Part shown: positions 34,180 through 40,995 of the stretch, piece by piece
Position numbering within the stretch: position 1 is the first letter of the stretch
How the letters are laid out: the number at the start of each line of letters is the position of its first letter
Source: Clostridiales bacterium DTU023
GTDB lineage: Bacteria; Bacillota; Clostridia; Saccharofermentanales; DTU023
NCBI GenBank assembly: GCA_001512945.1
Contig: LFTF01000061.1
Location: forward strand, 29,165 to 70,159
Direction: 5' to 3'
Length of the DNA: 40,995 nt
Translations under genes and position numbers: made by a program
Notes under the pieces: model-generated
What the model saw: only the letters and a program-made list of their open reading frames with translations
Told to the model about the DNA's origin: nothing
Databases searched by the model: none

Positions 34180-35811
34180 ATGAATTGGCACAGTAGACGA
34201 GATGGGAAACGAGCACGACTTGAGCGCGCGTCTTCCTGGGTCGATCACAAACTTGTCGGGACGGAGTCGATCGCCGCTGTGCTCGAAGCTATCATGCGGC
34301 CGGGAGACCGTGTGATCCTCGAAGGTGACAACCAGAAACAGGCGGCATTCCTGGCAAAAGCGCTGACGCAAGTAGATTCGGGCAAAATCAACGGCATTAC
34401 GATGATGATTCCCTCCATTTCCCGGGACGAGCACCTTGATGTTTTTGACAAGGGCATTGCAAGCGAGATCAATTTTGCCTATGCCGGTGTACAGAGTGTG
34501 CGTCTTGCCAAGATGCTCGAAAACAATAAGCTAAAGATTGGCGCCATCCACACTTATCTGGAATTGTACTCACGACTTTTTGTTGATCTCATTCCTGATG
34601 TTTGTCTTATCGCGGCCGAAAAAGCCGACGAAGATGGCAATCTTTACACAGGGTATAGCACGGAAGATACCCCTGTCTTGGTCGAGGCAGCTGCCTTTAA
34701 CCATGCGGTTGTGATCGTACAGGCTAATGAAATCGTGGCAAGAGGCAAGTTGCCTCGTGTCGATATTCCCGGTGACTGGGTTGATCTTGTTGTTGAATCT
34801 GACGAACCGTACCAGATGGAAGCGCTGTTCACGCGCGATCCACGTAAAATTCGTGATTCTCATATCCTTATGGGTATGATGACAATCAAAGGTATTTACG
34901 CCAAACACGGCGTCGTATCGCTTAACCACGGCATCGGCTACAACGGCGCCGCGATCGAGCTACTCTTGCCGACCTACGGGGAAGAGCTGGGTCTCAAAGG
35001 TAAAATTTGTCGTCACTGGGTTCTGAACCCACATCCCACTATGATTCCCGCCATCGAAAAAGGATGGGTCAAGAGCATGTACACGTTCGGCGGGGAGAAG
35101 GGTATGGAGCGATACACACAGGCGCGTTCTGATATATTCCCCACCGGTCGTGACGGGACGCTCCGCTCGAACCGGGCATTTGCTCAGATAGCCGGTCTCT
35201 ACGGGATCGATCTGTTCCTCGGGGCCACACTCCAGATGGATTATCTAGGCAATTCATCGACCGTGACAAGCGGGCGACTCACAGGTTTCGGAGGGGCTCC
35301 CAACATGGGGCACAACACGCTTGGACGTCGTCATTCGTCAGACGCATGGATGGATATGATGCCCAATCCGGGTAAATCGCTGATTCGCGGAAAAAAACTT
35401 GTCGTCCAGATGCTGGCTAGCCAGGGACGTTTTGGCGTGAATTTTGTTCCGGAACTTGACGCCGTCAGGATCGGACGCGAAGCTGGTTTCGACGCGCCGC
35501 CTGTCATGATTTACGGAGAAGATGTCACACATGTTGTAACAGAGCAGGGGATTGCGTACCTCTACCTCGCAGAAAGCGATGAGGAAAAGACGCAGATGCT
35601 CGGTGCTGTCGCACAAGGCACCCCGATCTCAGAGCACGCAGGGGTAAAGGTAGTCGAGGCGCTCCGGAAAGCCGGTAAGATCGCGCTCCCGGAAGACCTG
35701 GGTATTGATCCTGTCAAGGCTACGCATGACCGTCTTGTGGTACAGTCGCTCGACGAACTTGTTGAATTATCCGGCGGTCTTTATGATATCCCGGAAAGTT
35801 TTCGAAAATAA
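34180..35811 (+). CDS. mdcA: MdcA/MadA-type acyl-carrier or CoA transferase (malonate decarboxylase alpha-subunit family)
   Basis: The 543-residue protein matches the alpha subunit of malonate decarboxylase, which swaps acetyl for malonyl on the carrier thiol: EGDNQKQAAFLAKAL, AIHTYLELYSRLFVDL, DGNLYTGYSTEDTP, RVDIPGDWVDLVV, LFTRDPRKI, GIYAKHGVVSLNHGIGY, KICRHWVLNPHPTMIPAIE and FGGAPNMG. I judge this by memory of the family. No MdcC/MadE carrier gene is in the window, so it may use CoA thioesters directly. The start is ATG 34180 after GGGAGG, not the upstream codons from 34120. It leads an operon with a complete biotin-type decarboxylase, 28 bases downstream. A related CoA-transferase with another dicarboxylate is the alternative. 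Confidence 0.75.
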   Translation: MNWHSRRDGKRARLERASSWVDHKLVGTESIAAVLEAIMRPGDRVILEGDNQKQAAFLAKALTQVDSGKINGITMMIPSISRDEHLDVFDKGIASEINFAYAGVQSVRLAKMLENNKLKIGAIHTYLELYSRLFVDLIPDVCLIAAEKADEDGNLYTGYSTEDTPVLVEAAAFNHAVVIVQANEIVARGKLPRVDIPGDWVDLVVESDEPYQMEALFTRDPRKIRDSHILMGMMTIKGIYAKHGVVSLNHGIGYNGAAIELLLPTYGEELGLKGKICRHWVLNPHPTMIPAIEKGWVKSMYTFGGEKGMERYTQARSDIFPTGRDGTLRSNRAFAQIAGLYGIDLFLGATLQMDYLGNSSTVTSGRLTGFGGAPNMGHNTLGRRHSSDAWMDMMPNPGKSLIRGKKLVVQMLASQGRFGVNFVPELDAVRIGREAGFDAPPVMIYGEDVTHVVTEQGIAYLYLAESDEEKTQMLGAVAQGTPISEHAGVKVVEALRKAGKIALPEDLGIDPVKATHDRLVVQSLDELVELSGGLYDIPESFRK

Positions 35812-35839
35812 ACGATAGATGACGTAGGAGGGTAAATTT

Positions 35840-37387
35840 TTGCTCACTGAAAAACAGAAAAAATTGACGCAACTCAAAGAAGTGCTGGCGAAAGGCGGCG
35901 GAGACAAAGCCGTTGAGCGTCAGCATGACCGTGGAAAAATGACAGCCCGCGAGCGCGTTATCGCACTCTTCGACGACAAGAGCTTTGTAGAGACGGGACT
36001 CTTTGTCAAACACCGCGCCACGCAGTTTGGTATGGATACAAAACAGGCGGCAGGTGACGGAGTGGTCACGGGATATGGCACGATTGACGGGCGCCTTGTC
36101 TGTGTTGCCGCACAGGATTTCACTGTAATCGGTGGTTCTTTAGGCGAAATGCATGCTGACAAGATTGTTCGTACGCAGGAAATGGCGATGAAAGTCGGCG
36201 CCCCTATGATCTGCATCAATGACTCGGGGGGCGCGCGTATTCAGGAGGGGGTTGATAGCCTCGCCGGATATGGGCGCATCTTTTACAACAACACAAAGGC
36301 TTCGGGCGTTATCCCTCAGATTTCGGTCATCATGGGACCGTGCGCGGGAGGCGCCGTCTATTCGCCGGCATTGACTGATTTTGTCTTTATGGTGGATAAC
36401 ACGAGCGAGATGTTCATTACGGGACCGCAGGTTATTAAGGCAGTCACCGGAGAAGAAGTGACAGCTCAGGAGCTTGGCGGCGCGATGACCCACAATAGCG
36501 TCAGCGGCGTCGCCCATTTCCGGGCCGCGGATGAACAGGAGTGCCTGCTTCAAATCAAGACGCTTCTTAGTTATCTGCCACAAAATAATTTGGAAAAACC
36601 AAATACTGTTGACTGTTTCCAGGATCCCAATGCTATGATCGAATCCCTGAACTCACTGATCCCGGCAGATCCGCGGACACCCTATGATATGAAGGATCTC
36701 ATTCACAGCGTTGCGGACGGCGGCGAATTTTTAGAAGTGCAGCCCTATTATGCTCAAAACATAATCACGGGTTATCTGCGACTTAATGGGGAGAGTGTTG
36801 GGGTGATCGCGAATCAGCCGCGCGTGATGGCCGGTTGTCTCGATATCAACGCCTCAGACAAAGCCTCCCGATTTATCCGAACGTGCGATGCATTTAACAT
36901 TCCGCTGCTGACACTTGTGGACGTACCGGGATTCCTTCCGGGCACACAGCAAGAATACGGTGGGATTATACGTCATGGCGCAAAATTGCTGTTTTCATAC
37001 AGTGAAGCGTCTGTTCCCAAAGTGACGCTGATCGTGCGCAAAGCTTACGGCGGAGCCTACATCGGTATGTGCTCCAAGCATCTAGGAGGAGATATTGTGC
37101 TCGGGTGGCCCGATGCGGAGATCGCAGTCATGGGGGCAGAGGGGGCGGCGAATATCATCTTCTCGCGCGAGATCAGAGCAGCGGACGATCCGGAGGCCAA
37201 GCGTCAAGAAAAGATCGCTGAATACTCAGAGGGAATGATGAGCCCTTATATCGCGGCGGAGAGAGGATATCTGGATGATGTCATTATGCCGGAGGAGACG
37301 CGTCAGCGGTTGATCTCATCATTTGACACGCTGCGAGGGAAACGCATGACCGTGATCTCGAAAAAACATGGCAACATGCCTTTGTAA
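35840..37387 (+). CDS. mmdA: Acyl-CoA carboxyltransferase, methylmalonyl-CoA decarboxylase alpha / PCC beta type
   Basis: The 515-residue subunit moves the carboxyl group from a malonyl-type CoA thioester to biotin. It has two crotonase-like halves: DGVVTGYGTIDGR, INDSGGARIQEG and GPCAGGAVYSPAL in the first; NQPRVMAGCLDINASDKA, VDVPGFLPGTQQEYGG, RKAYGGAYIGM and GWPDAEIAVMGAEGAANI in the second. The length fits the CoA-using PCC-beta/MmdA type rather than the split MadC/MadD of malonate decarboxylase. The start is TTG 35840, seven bases after TAGGAGGG. It is followed closely by the delta, biotin and beta genes. The acyl substrate (methylmalonyl-, malonyl- or glutaconyl-CoA) cannot be settled by eye. 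Confidence 0.92.
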   Translation: MLTEKQKKLTQLKEVLAKGGGDKAVERQHDRGKMTARERVIALFDDKSFVETGLFVKHRATQFGMDTKQAAGDGVVTGYGTIDGRLVCVAAQDFTVIGGSLGEMHADKIVRTQEMAMKVGAPMICINDSGGARIQEGVDSLAGYGRIFYNNTKASGVIPQISVIMGPCAGGAVYSPALTDFVFMVDNTSEMFITGPQVIKAVTGEEVTAQELGGAMTHNSVSGVAHFRAADEQECLLQIKTLLSYLPQNNLEKPNTVDCFQDPNAMIESLNSLIPADPRTPYDMKDLIHSVADGGEFLEVQPYYAQNIITGYLRLNGESVGVIANQPRVMAGCLDINASDKASRFIRTCDAFNIPLLTLVDVPGFLPGTQQEYGGIIRHGAKLLFSYSEASVPKVTLIVRKAYGGAYIGMCSKHLGGDIVLGWPDAEIAVMGAEGAANIIFSREIRAADDPEAKRQEKIAEYSEGMMSPYIAAERGYLDDVIMPEETRQRLISSFDTLRGKRMTVISKKHGNMPL

Positions 37388-37399
37388 AGGAGACAACGG

Positions 37400-37762
37400 A
37401 TGGATTTTCAAAATCTGACTTTCGGCAATAGCCTTCTCGTCTCGGCTTTCAGTATTCTGATCGTGTTTCTCGTGCTTCTTTGTATCTCTTATCTCGTGGA
37501 TGGCACAGCATTTTTTGCTAACCGAAAAAAGAGAGGCAAAGAATTACTTGCATCAGGTGATGCCTCACAAGATAACTCGTCTGAAGACGCAGAGAGTCAA
37601 AATGAAGTAGATATGAAAACAGCTGCCATCATTATGGCGGCGATTACAGCCTATTCACAGAGCGATACGCGCTTTGTTATAAGAAAAATCGAACGCCGCG
37701 AGGCGACTCTTTCCGACTGGGAAGCAGCGGGCATCCGGGATACGCTCCGGCGCCCGTCATAG
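37400..37762 (+). CDS. mmdD: Decarboxylase delta/gamma subunit (OadG/MmdD-like)
   Basis: The 120-residue protein has one N-terminal membrane helix (about 11-33) and a hydrophilic, partly acidic linker. Residues about 72-120 (AAIIMAAITAYSQSDTRFVIRKIERR, and a C-terminal WEAAGIRDTLRRP) form the conserved end that joins the alpha subunit to the membrane complex. This matches MmdD/OadG small subunits. AAAGGAGA precedes the ATG, 12 bases after mmdA. Confidence 0.8.
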   Translation: MDFQNLTFGNSLLVSAFSILIVFLVLLCISYLVDGTAFFANRKKRGKELLASGDASQDNSSEDAESQNEVDMKTAAIIMAAITAYSQSDTRFVIRKIERREATLSDWEAAGIRDTLRRPS

Positions 37763-37778
37763 AAGGGAATCGTATACC

Positions 37779-38177
37779 ATGACGATCAAAACATTTCGTA
37801 TTGTGATTGACGGCGTTGAGCACTACGTCGAAGTCGAGGAGATCCGAGAGGGTAGTTCGGCGGCGCCCGTGCCTACGGTATCGCGTCCAATACCAACAGC
37901 GGCTGTCGCGCCCCCCGTGAGATCAGCTCCAAAAGTGGCCCCGCCCCCTCAGGCGTCTGCTTCGGGCAATGTCGTCACCGCGCCCTTACAGGGCACGATA
38001 CTCGAGATTGCGGTCAAAGAGGGTGACACGGTGAAAGCCGGTGATATCCTCGTCGTCATTGAAGCCATGAAGATGGAAAATGAGATCGTCGCGCCGGGTG
38101 ATGGCGTAATTGGCGGTATTCATGTCAATAAAGGAGATGTTGTCCGGGCAGGCGAACTGCTCATTTCTTTCAAGTAG
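37779..38177 (+). CDS. mmdC: Biotin carboxyl-carrier subunit of the decarboxylase
   Basis: The 132-residue protein has a short N-terminal domain, a Pro/Ala/Val-rich flexible linker (about 28-66) and a biotinyl domain with EAMKMENEIVAPG; Lys 98 is the biotin site. It carries CO2 from the carboxyltransferase to the membrane pump. Order (alpha, delta, biotin, beta) matches methylmalonyl-CoA decarboxylase operons. Confidence 0.94.
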   Translation: MTIKTFRIVIDGVEHYVEVEEIREGSSAAPVPTVSRPIPTAAVAPPVRSAPKVAPPPQASASGNVVTAPLQGTILEIAVKEGDTVKAGDILVVIEAMKMENEIVAPGDGVIGGIHVNKGDVVRAGELLISFK

Positions 38178-38186
38178 GAGATCACA

Positions 38187-39350
38187 ATGCTGAAAATCCT
38201 CGTCGATTTTTTCCAAAATTCAGGCGTCGTGGAATTGTTTCGCTTCGACACGGAGTTGTTCGGAATCATGTTACCCGGCAAGCTGATTATGATTGCGCTT
38301 GCCTGCCTGTTCATCTATTTGGGAGTAAAAAAAGGATATGAGCCGTATCTGCTGATCCCGATCGCGTTTGGGATGCTTCTGGCCAATCTCCCGCTGACAG
38401 GTCTTCTGGACGGACCGCTTGGCAATCAGCCGGGCGGCCTCATATACTATCTGTATCAGGGGACGGCACTTGGTATTTACCCGCCCTTGATCTTCCTCTG
38501 TATCGGAGTAGGGACGGATTTTGGTCCTCTGATCGCCAACCCGAAAAGTCTGCTTCTGGGTGCTGCCGCACAACTCGGCATCTTTGCCACTTTCCTAGGC
38601 GCGATGGCGCTCAAGTTCACTCCGCAACAAGCGGCCTCGATCGGCATTGTCGGAGGCGCGGACGGGCCGACGGCATTGTTCTTGACGAGCCGGCTTGCGC
38701 CGGAACTACTGGGACCGATCGCAATCGCCGCCTATTCTTATATGGCACTGGTGCCGATTATTCAGCCTCCGATCATGAAGGCGCTCACGACAAAAAAAGA
38801 GCGCGAAATCAAGATGGAGCAACTCCGCGAAGTCAGTCAGAAAGAGAAAATTCTCTTTCCGATTATTGTCACGCTTTTCACCGTTGTGCTGCTTCCCTCG
38901 GCCGGAGCGCTGATCGGAATGCTGATGCTAGGGAATTTGTTGAAAGAGTCGGAGCGGGTGCCGCTTCTTGTCAACGCGATCCAGAATTCACTGATGTATA
39001 TTGTCTCGATTCTGCTTGGTTTGACAGTGGGAGCCACAGCGACGGCAGAAACATTTCTGACGCCCAGTACGCTTATGATCATAGGTCTCGGGCTTGCCGC
39101 ATTCTCTTTTGGAACTGCGAGCGGTGTGCTCTTGGGCAAACTGATGTGCTTGCTCACCAAGGGCAAAGTCAATCCGTTGATTGGCGCGGCTGGCGTATCA
39201 GCCGTACCGATGGCTGCCCGTGTCGTCCAGAAAGAAGGCCAAAAGTATAACCCGTCTAATTTCCTGCTCATGCATGCGATGGGGCCCAACGTGGCAGGCG
39301 TAATCGGCTCTGCGGTTGCCGCCGGTCTGCTGTTGAGTTTCTTCGGTTAA
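38187..39350 (+). CDS. mmdB: Sodium-pumping decarboxylase beta subunit (OadB/MmdB family)
   Basis: The 387-residue membrane protein decarboxylates carboxybiotin and exports Na+. Family motifs are GVGTDFGPLIANP (near 112), GIVGGADGPTALF (near 158), LVPIIQPPIMKALTT and the very conserved end GAAGVSAVPMAARV followed by NFLLMHAMGPNVAGVIGSA. About 9-11 hydrophobic segments are present. It starts 9 bases after the biotin gene. The same family includes MadB of malonate decarboxylase, so the motifs do not fix the substrate. Confidence 0.94.
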   Translation: MLKILVDFFQNSGVVELFRFDTELFGIMLPGKLIMIALACLFIYLGVKKGYEPYLLIPIAFGMLLANLPLTGLLDGPLGNQPGGLIYYLYQGTALGIYPPLIFLCIGVGTDFGPLIANPKSLLLGAAAQLGIFATFLGAMALKFTPQQAASIGIVGGADGPTALFLTSRLAPELLGPIAIAAYSYMALVPIIQPPIMKALTTKKEREIKMEQLREVSQKEKILFPIIVTLFTVVLLPSAGALIGMLMLGNLLKESERVPLLVNAIQNSLMYIVSILLGLTVGATATAETFLTPSTLMIIGLGLAAFSFGTASGVLLGKLMCLLTKGKVNPLIGAAGVSAVPMAARVVQKEGQKYNPSNFLLMHAMGPNVAGVIGSAVAAGLLLSFFG

Positions 39351-39385
39351 CGAACAATAGTCCGAGTTAAGAAAGGGGTTCTTTT

Positions 39386-40864
39386 GTGAAACGGTTTGAT
39401 GTGATGGAAACAACGGTCGCGCAAGTCCACGAAGCCATGCGATCGGGTCGTTTGAGTGCCCGTGAGCTTGTTGAAACGTATCTCGCGCGCATTGAAGCGT
39501 TCGAGGACAAGGGCCCCGCGATTAATGCCATCATCTTGGTTAACCCGAAGGCTTTAGATGAAGCTGATCGCTTGGATCAGGCGCTACAGAAAACAGGAGA
39601 ATTGCAGGGCACGCTCCACGGTATCCCTGTGATGTTAAAAGACAACGTCGATACATACGACATGGCAACGACGGCTGGGTCAAAATCGCTTCAAGGTTAC
39701 ATCCCCGATGAAGACGCGTTTATCGCTAAAAAGCTCCGTGAGGCCGGCGCGATCATACTTGCCAAAACCAATCTGCATGAGTTCGCAATCTGGGGTGAGA
39801 CCATCAGTTCGATGCTTGGGCAGACGGTCAATCCGTACGACTCGACGCGCACTCCCGGAGGCTCATCGGGTGGGACAGGTGCCGCGATTGCGTGTAATAT
39901 CGGCATTATCGGGATCGGAACGGATACTATTAATTCGATCAGGAGTCCGGCGTCCGCCTGCAGTCTGGCAGGTATTCGACCTACTATCGGGCTGGTTAGT
40001 CGTACGGGGATTGTGCCTTATAGCTTGACACAGGATACAGCCGGTCCCATTTGCCGTACAGTTGAAGATTGTGTGAGGACGCTTGACGTTATCGCCGGCT
40101 ACGATCCCAACGATGATGAGACGGCGTGGAGTGTCGGCAGACAGCCTGTCAGCTACATGCCATACCTTCGCCCGGATGGGTTGAAAGGAAAGCGTCTGGG
40201 CGTCTTAGAGAGCTTCTTCGGGTGTGATGAGATCAATCAACCTGTCAATGATGTTATGAAGGAGGCAATGCTCTGTTTTGAGGAGGGAGGCGCCACCTTG
40301 ATCGCAATCCCGGACCACATTGACAGCGACTGGATGATCAAAGAGGTCAGTGTCCATCTAGATGACTTCAAAACACACTTGAACGGATATCTGGCCAAGT
40401 TGCGGCCCGACGCTCCGGTTCACTCCGTAGAGGAAATCATCGAAGGCGGTAAATATCATCCCGGTATCGAGGAAAATCTCAAGACAGCGCTCCAACTTGA
40501 TGTCGGCACACCCGTTTATAATCAAAAATTAATCCGTCAGGCGGAGATGCGAACTCGGATCATGAAAATTATGGCTGATCACGAACTTGACGCTTTAATC
40601 TATCCGCATCAGCAGCAACTCGTATGTAAAATTGGAAGTGGGCAGCAGCAACGCAATGGTGTTCTGTGCTCGGCAACGGGATTTCCGTCAATCGCTGTGC
40701 CCGCAGGCTTTGCCCCCGACCCGCAAGCACCGATTGGTGTGCCCGTCGGACTAGAGGTTATAGGAAGACCATTCAGCGAACCTGTCCTGATCGAAATCGC
40801 ATTCAGTTTTGAGCAGATTTCATGCTTGCGTCGACCGCCGGCGGCGGCTCCAGCCCTTCTGTAA
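39386..40864 (+). CDS. Amidase-signature enzyme
   Basis: The 492-residue hydrolase has the Ser-cisSer-Lys triad: Lys 85 (MLKDNVD), cis-Ser 160 (GGSSGGTGAA) and nucleophile Ser 184 (GTDTINSIRSPASA). The usual Gly-Gly before the nucleophile, part of the oxyanion hole, is Ile-Asn here; this variant occurs in a subset of amidases, as far as I recall. Members cleave small amides such as indoleacetamide or malonamate. The start is GTG 39386 after AAAGGGG, 35 bases after mmdB, so it probably is the last gene of that operon. It is not GatA because no gatC or gatB is near. The substrate is unknown. Confidence 0.88.
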   Translation: MKRFDVMETTVAQVHEAMRSGRLSARELVETYLARIEAFEDKGPAINAIILVNPKALDEADRLDQALQKTGELQGTLHGIPVMLKDNVDTYDMATTAGSKSLQGYIPDEDAFIAKKLREAGAIILAKTNLHEFAIWGETISSMLGQTVNPYDSTRTPGGSSGGTGAAIACNIGIIGIGTDTINSIRSPASACSLAGIRPTIGLVSRTGIVPYSLTQDTAGPICRTVEDCVRTLDVIAGYDPNDDETAWSVGRQPVSYMPYLRPDGLKGKRLGVLESFFGCDEINQPVNDVMKEAMLCFEEGGATLIAIPDHIDSDWMIKEVSVHLDDFKTHLNGYLAKLRPDAPVHSVEEIIEGGKYHPGIEENLKTALQLDVGTPVYNQKLIRQAEMRTRIMKIMADHELDALIYPHQQQLVCKIGSGQQQRNGVLCSATGFPSIAVPAGFAPDPQAPIGVPVGLEVIGRPFSEPVLIEIAFSFEQISCLRRPPAAAPALL

Positions 40865-40881
40865 CGAAAAAATAATGGGTG

Positions 40882-40995
40882 TCAGGCACTCTCTTGCGAC
40901 ATCGATAATTTGCGGAAATAATCGATCAAAAAATCTGCAAACAAGATCTCGTACTTGCTGAGTTCTCGTCGGTCAAGTGTGCTGAGGTTAATGAA
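40882..40995 (-). CDS. 3' end of an unidentified minus-strand gene (partial)
   Basis: Read on the minus strand, an open frame enters at the window edge and gives 37 residues (FINLSTLDRRELSKYEILFA... ending SQESA) before a TGA at 40884-40882. It is rich in Leu, Ile, Phe, Arg and Glu, as a C-terminal helix would be. It converges on the amidase gene with 17 bases between stops. The stop lies in GTGCCTGACACCC, a motif resembling those near REP/IS200-type elements. The family cannot be recognised from this fragment. Confidence 0.5.
   Translation of the reverse strand, partial: FINLSTLDRRELSKYEILFADFLIDYFRKLSMSQESA

Noticed and set aside
1..40995. CRISPR arrays, prophage or insertion sequences
   Set aside because: No regularly spaced direct repeats other than the rplJ coding repeats, and no phage or complete transposase genes were seen.

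Overview
The window reads as an anaerobic, Gram-positive-type Clostridia (Bacillota) chromosome of middling GC content. The evidence is pyruvate:ferredoxin oxidoreductase, a biotin-dependent sodium-pump decarboxylase, a DnaD plus DnaC/DnaI-type helicase-loader pair, a BMP-type nucleoside transporter, a CbpB/DarB-type CBS protein, an L10 leader RNA, and strong AGGAGG ribosome sites. I cannot name a genus. Nearly all genes are on the + strand. No rRNA, tRNA, CRISPR array, insertion sequence or prophage was recognised. Starts given here were often moved inward to the codon that follows a good ribosome binding site.

Layout. 1-2.5 kb: a P-loop protein with a tRNA-editing-like C-terminus, then a fused CitX-CitG enzyme that makes and attaches the dephospho-CoA prosthetic group. 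2.5-6.7 kb: a secreted SH3(x5)-NlpC/P60 cell-wall hydrolase, a membrane glycosyltransferase and a PHP phosphoesterase. 6.9-14.1 kb: lower glycolysis, with a PGK-TPI fusion, GpmI and pyruvate:ferredoxin oxidoreductase. 14.2-17.9 kb: a DnaD-like protein, a DnaC-like loader, AcpS and a membrane SH3 protein whose C-terminal domain looks like a catalytically dead NlpC/P60 fold. 18.0-25.8 kb: a long structured leader RNA, then a nucleoside uptake and cleavage operon (lipoprotein, ATPase, two permeases, two nucleoside hydrolases, a flavodoxin-fold oxidoreductase). 25.8-29.9 kb: rpmG-secE-nusG-rplK-rplA-[L10 leader]-rplJ-rplL, where rplJ carries an unusual acidic repeat tail and rpoB does not follow. 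29.9-34.0 kb: CbpB/DarB, a small Cys-rich tail-anchored protein, a MATE exporter, a membrane alpha/beta hydrolase and a small zincin. 34.0-40.9 kb: one apparent operon joining an MdcA-type CoA/ACP transferase to a complete methylmalonyl-CoA-decarboxylase-type sodium pump (alpha, delta, biotin carrier, beta) and an amidase. The window ends in the 3' end of a minus-strand gene.

How the parts may work together (inference). Nucleosides are imported and split to base plus ribose, sugar phosphates flow through the PGK-TPI/GpmI/PFOR steps to acetyl-CoA, and the last operon could make a sodium gradient by activating a dicarboxylate (malonate is my first guess) to its CoA thioester and decarboxylating it. 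The most unusual items are that hybrid decarboxylase operon, the NlpC/P60 pseudoenzyme, the structured leader before the nucleoside operon, and the 39-nt repeats that extend ribosomal protein L10.
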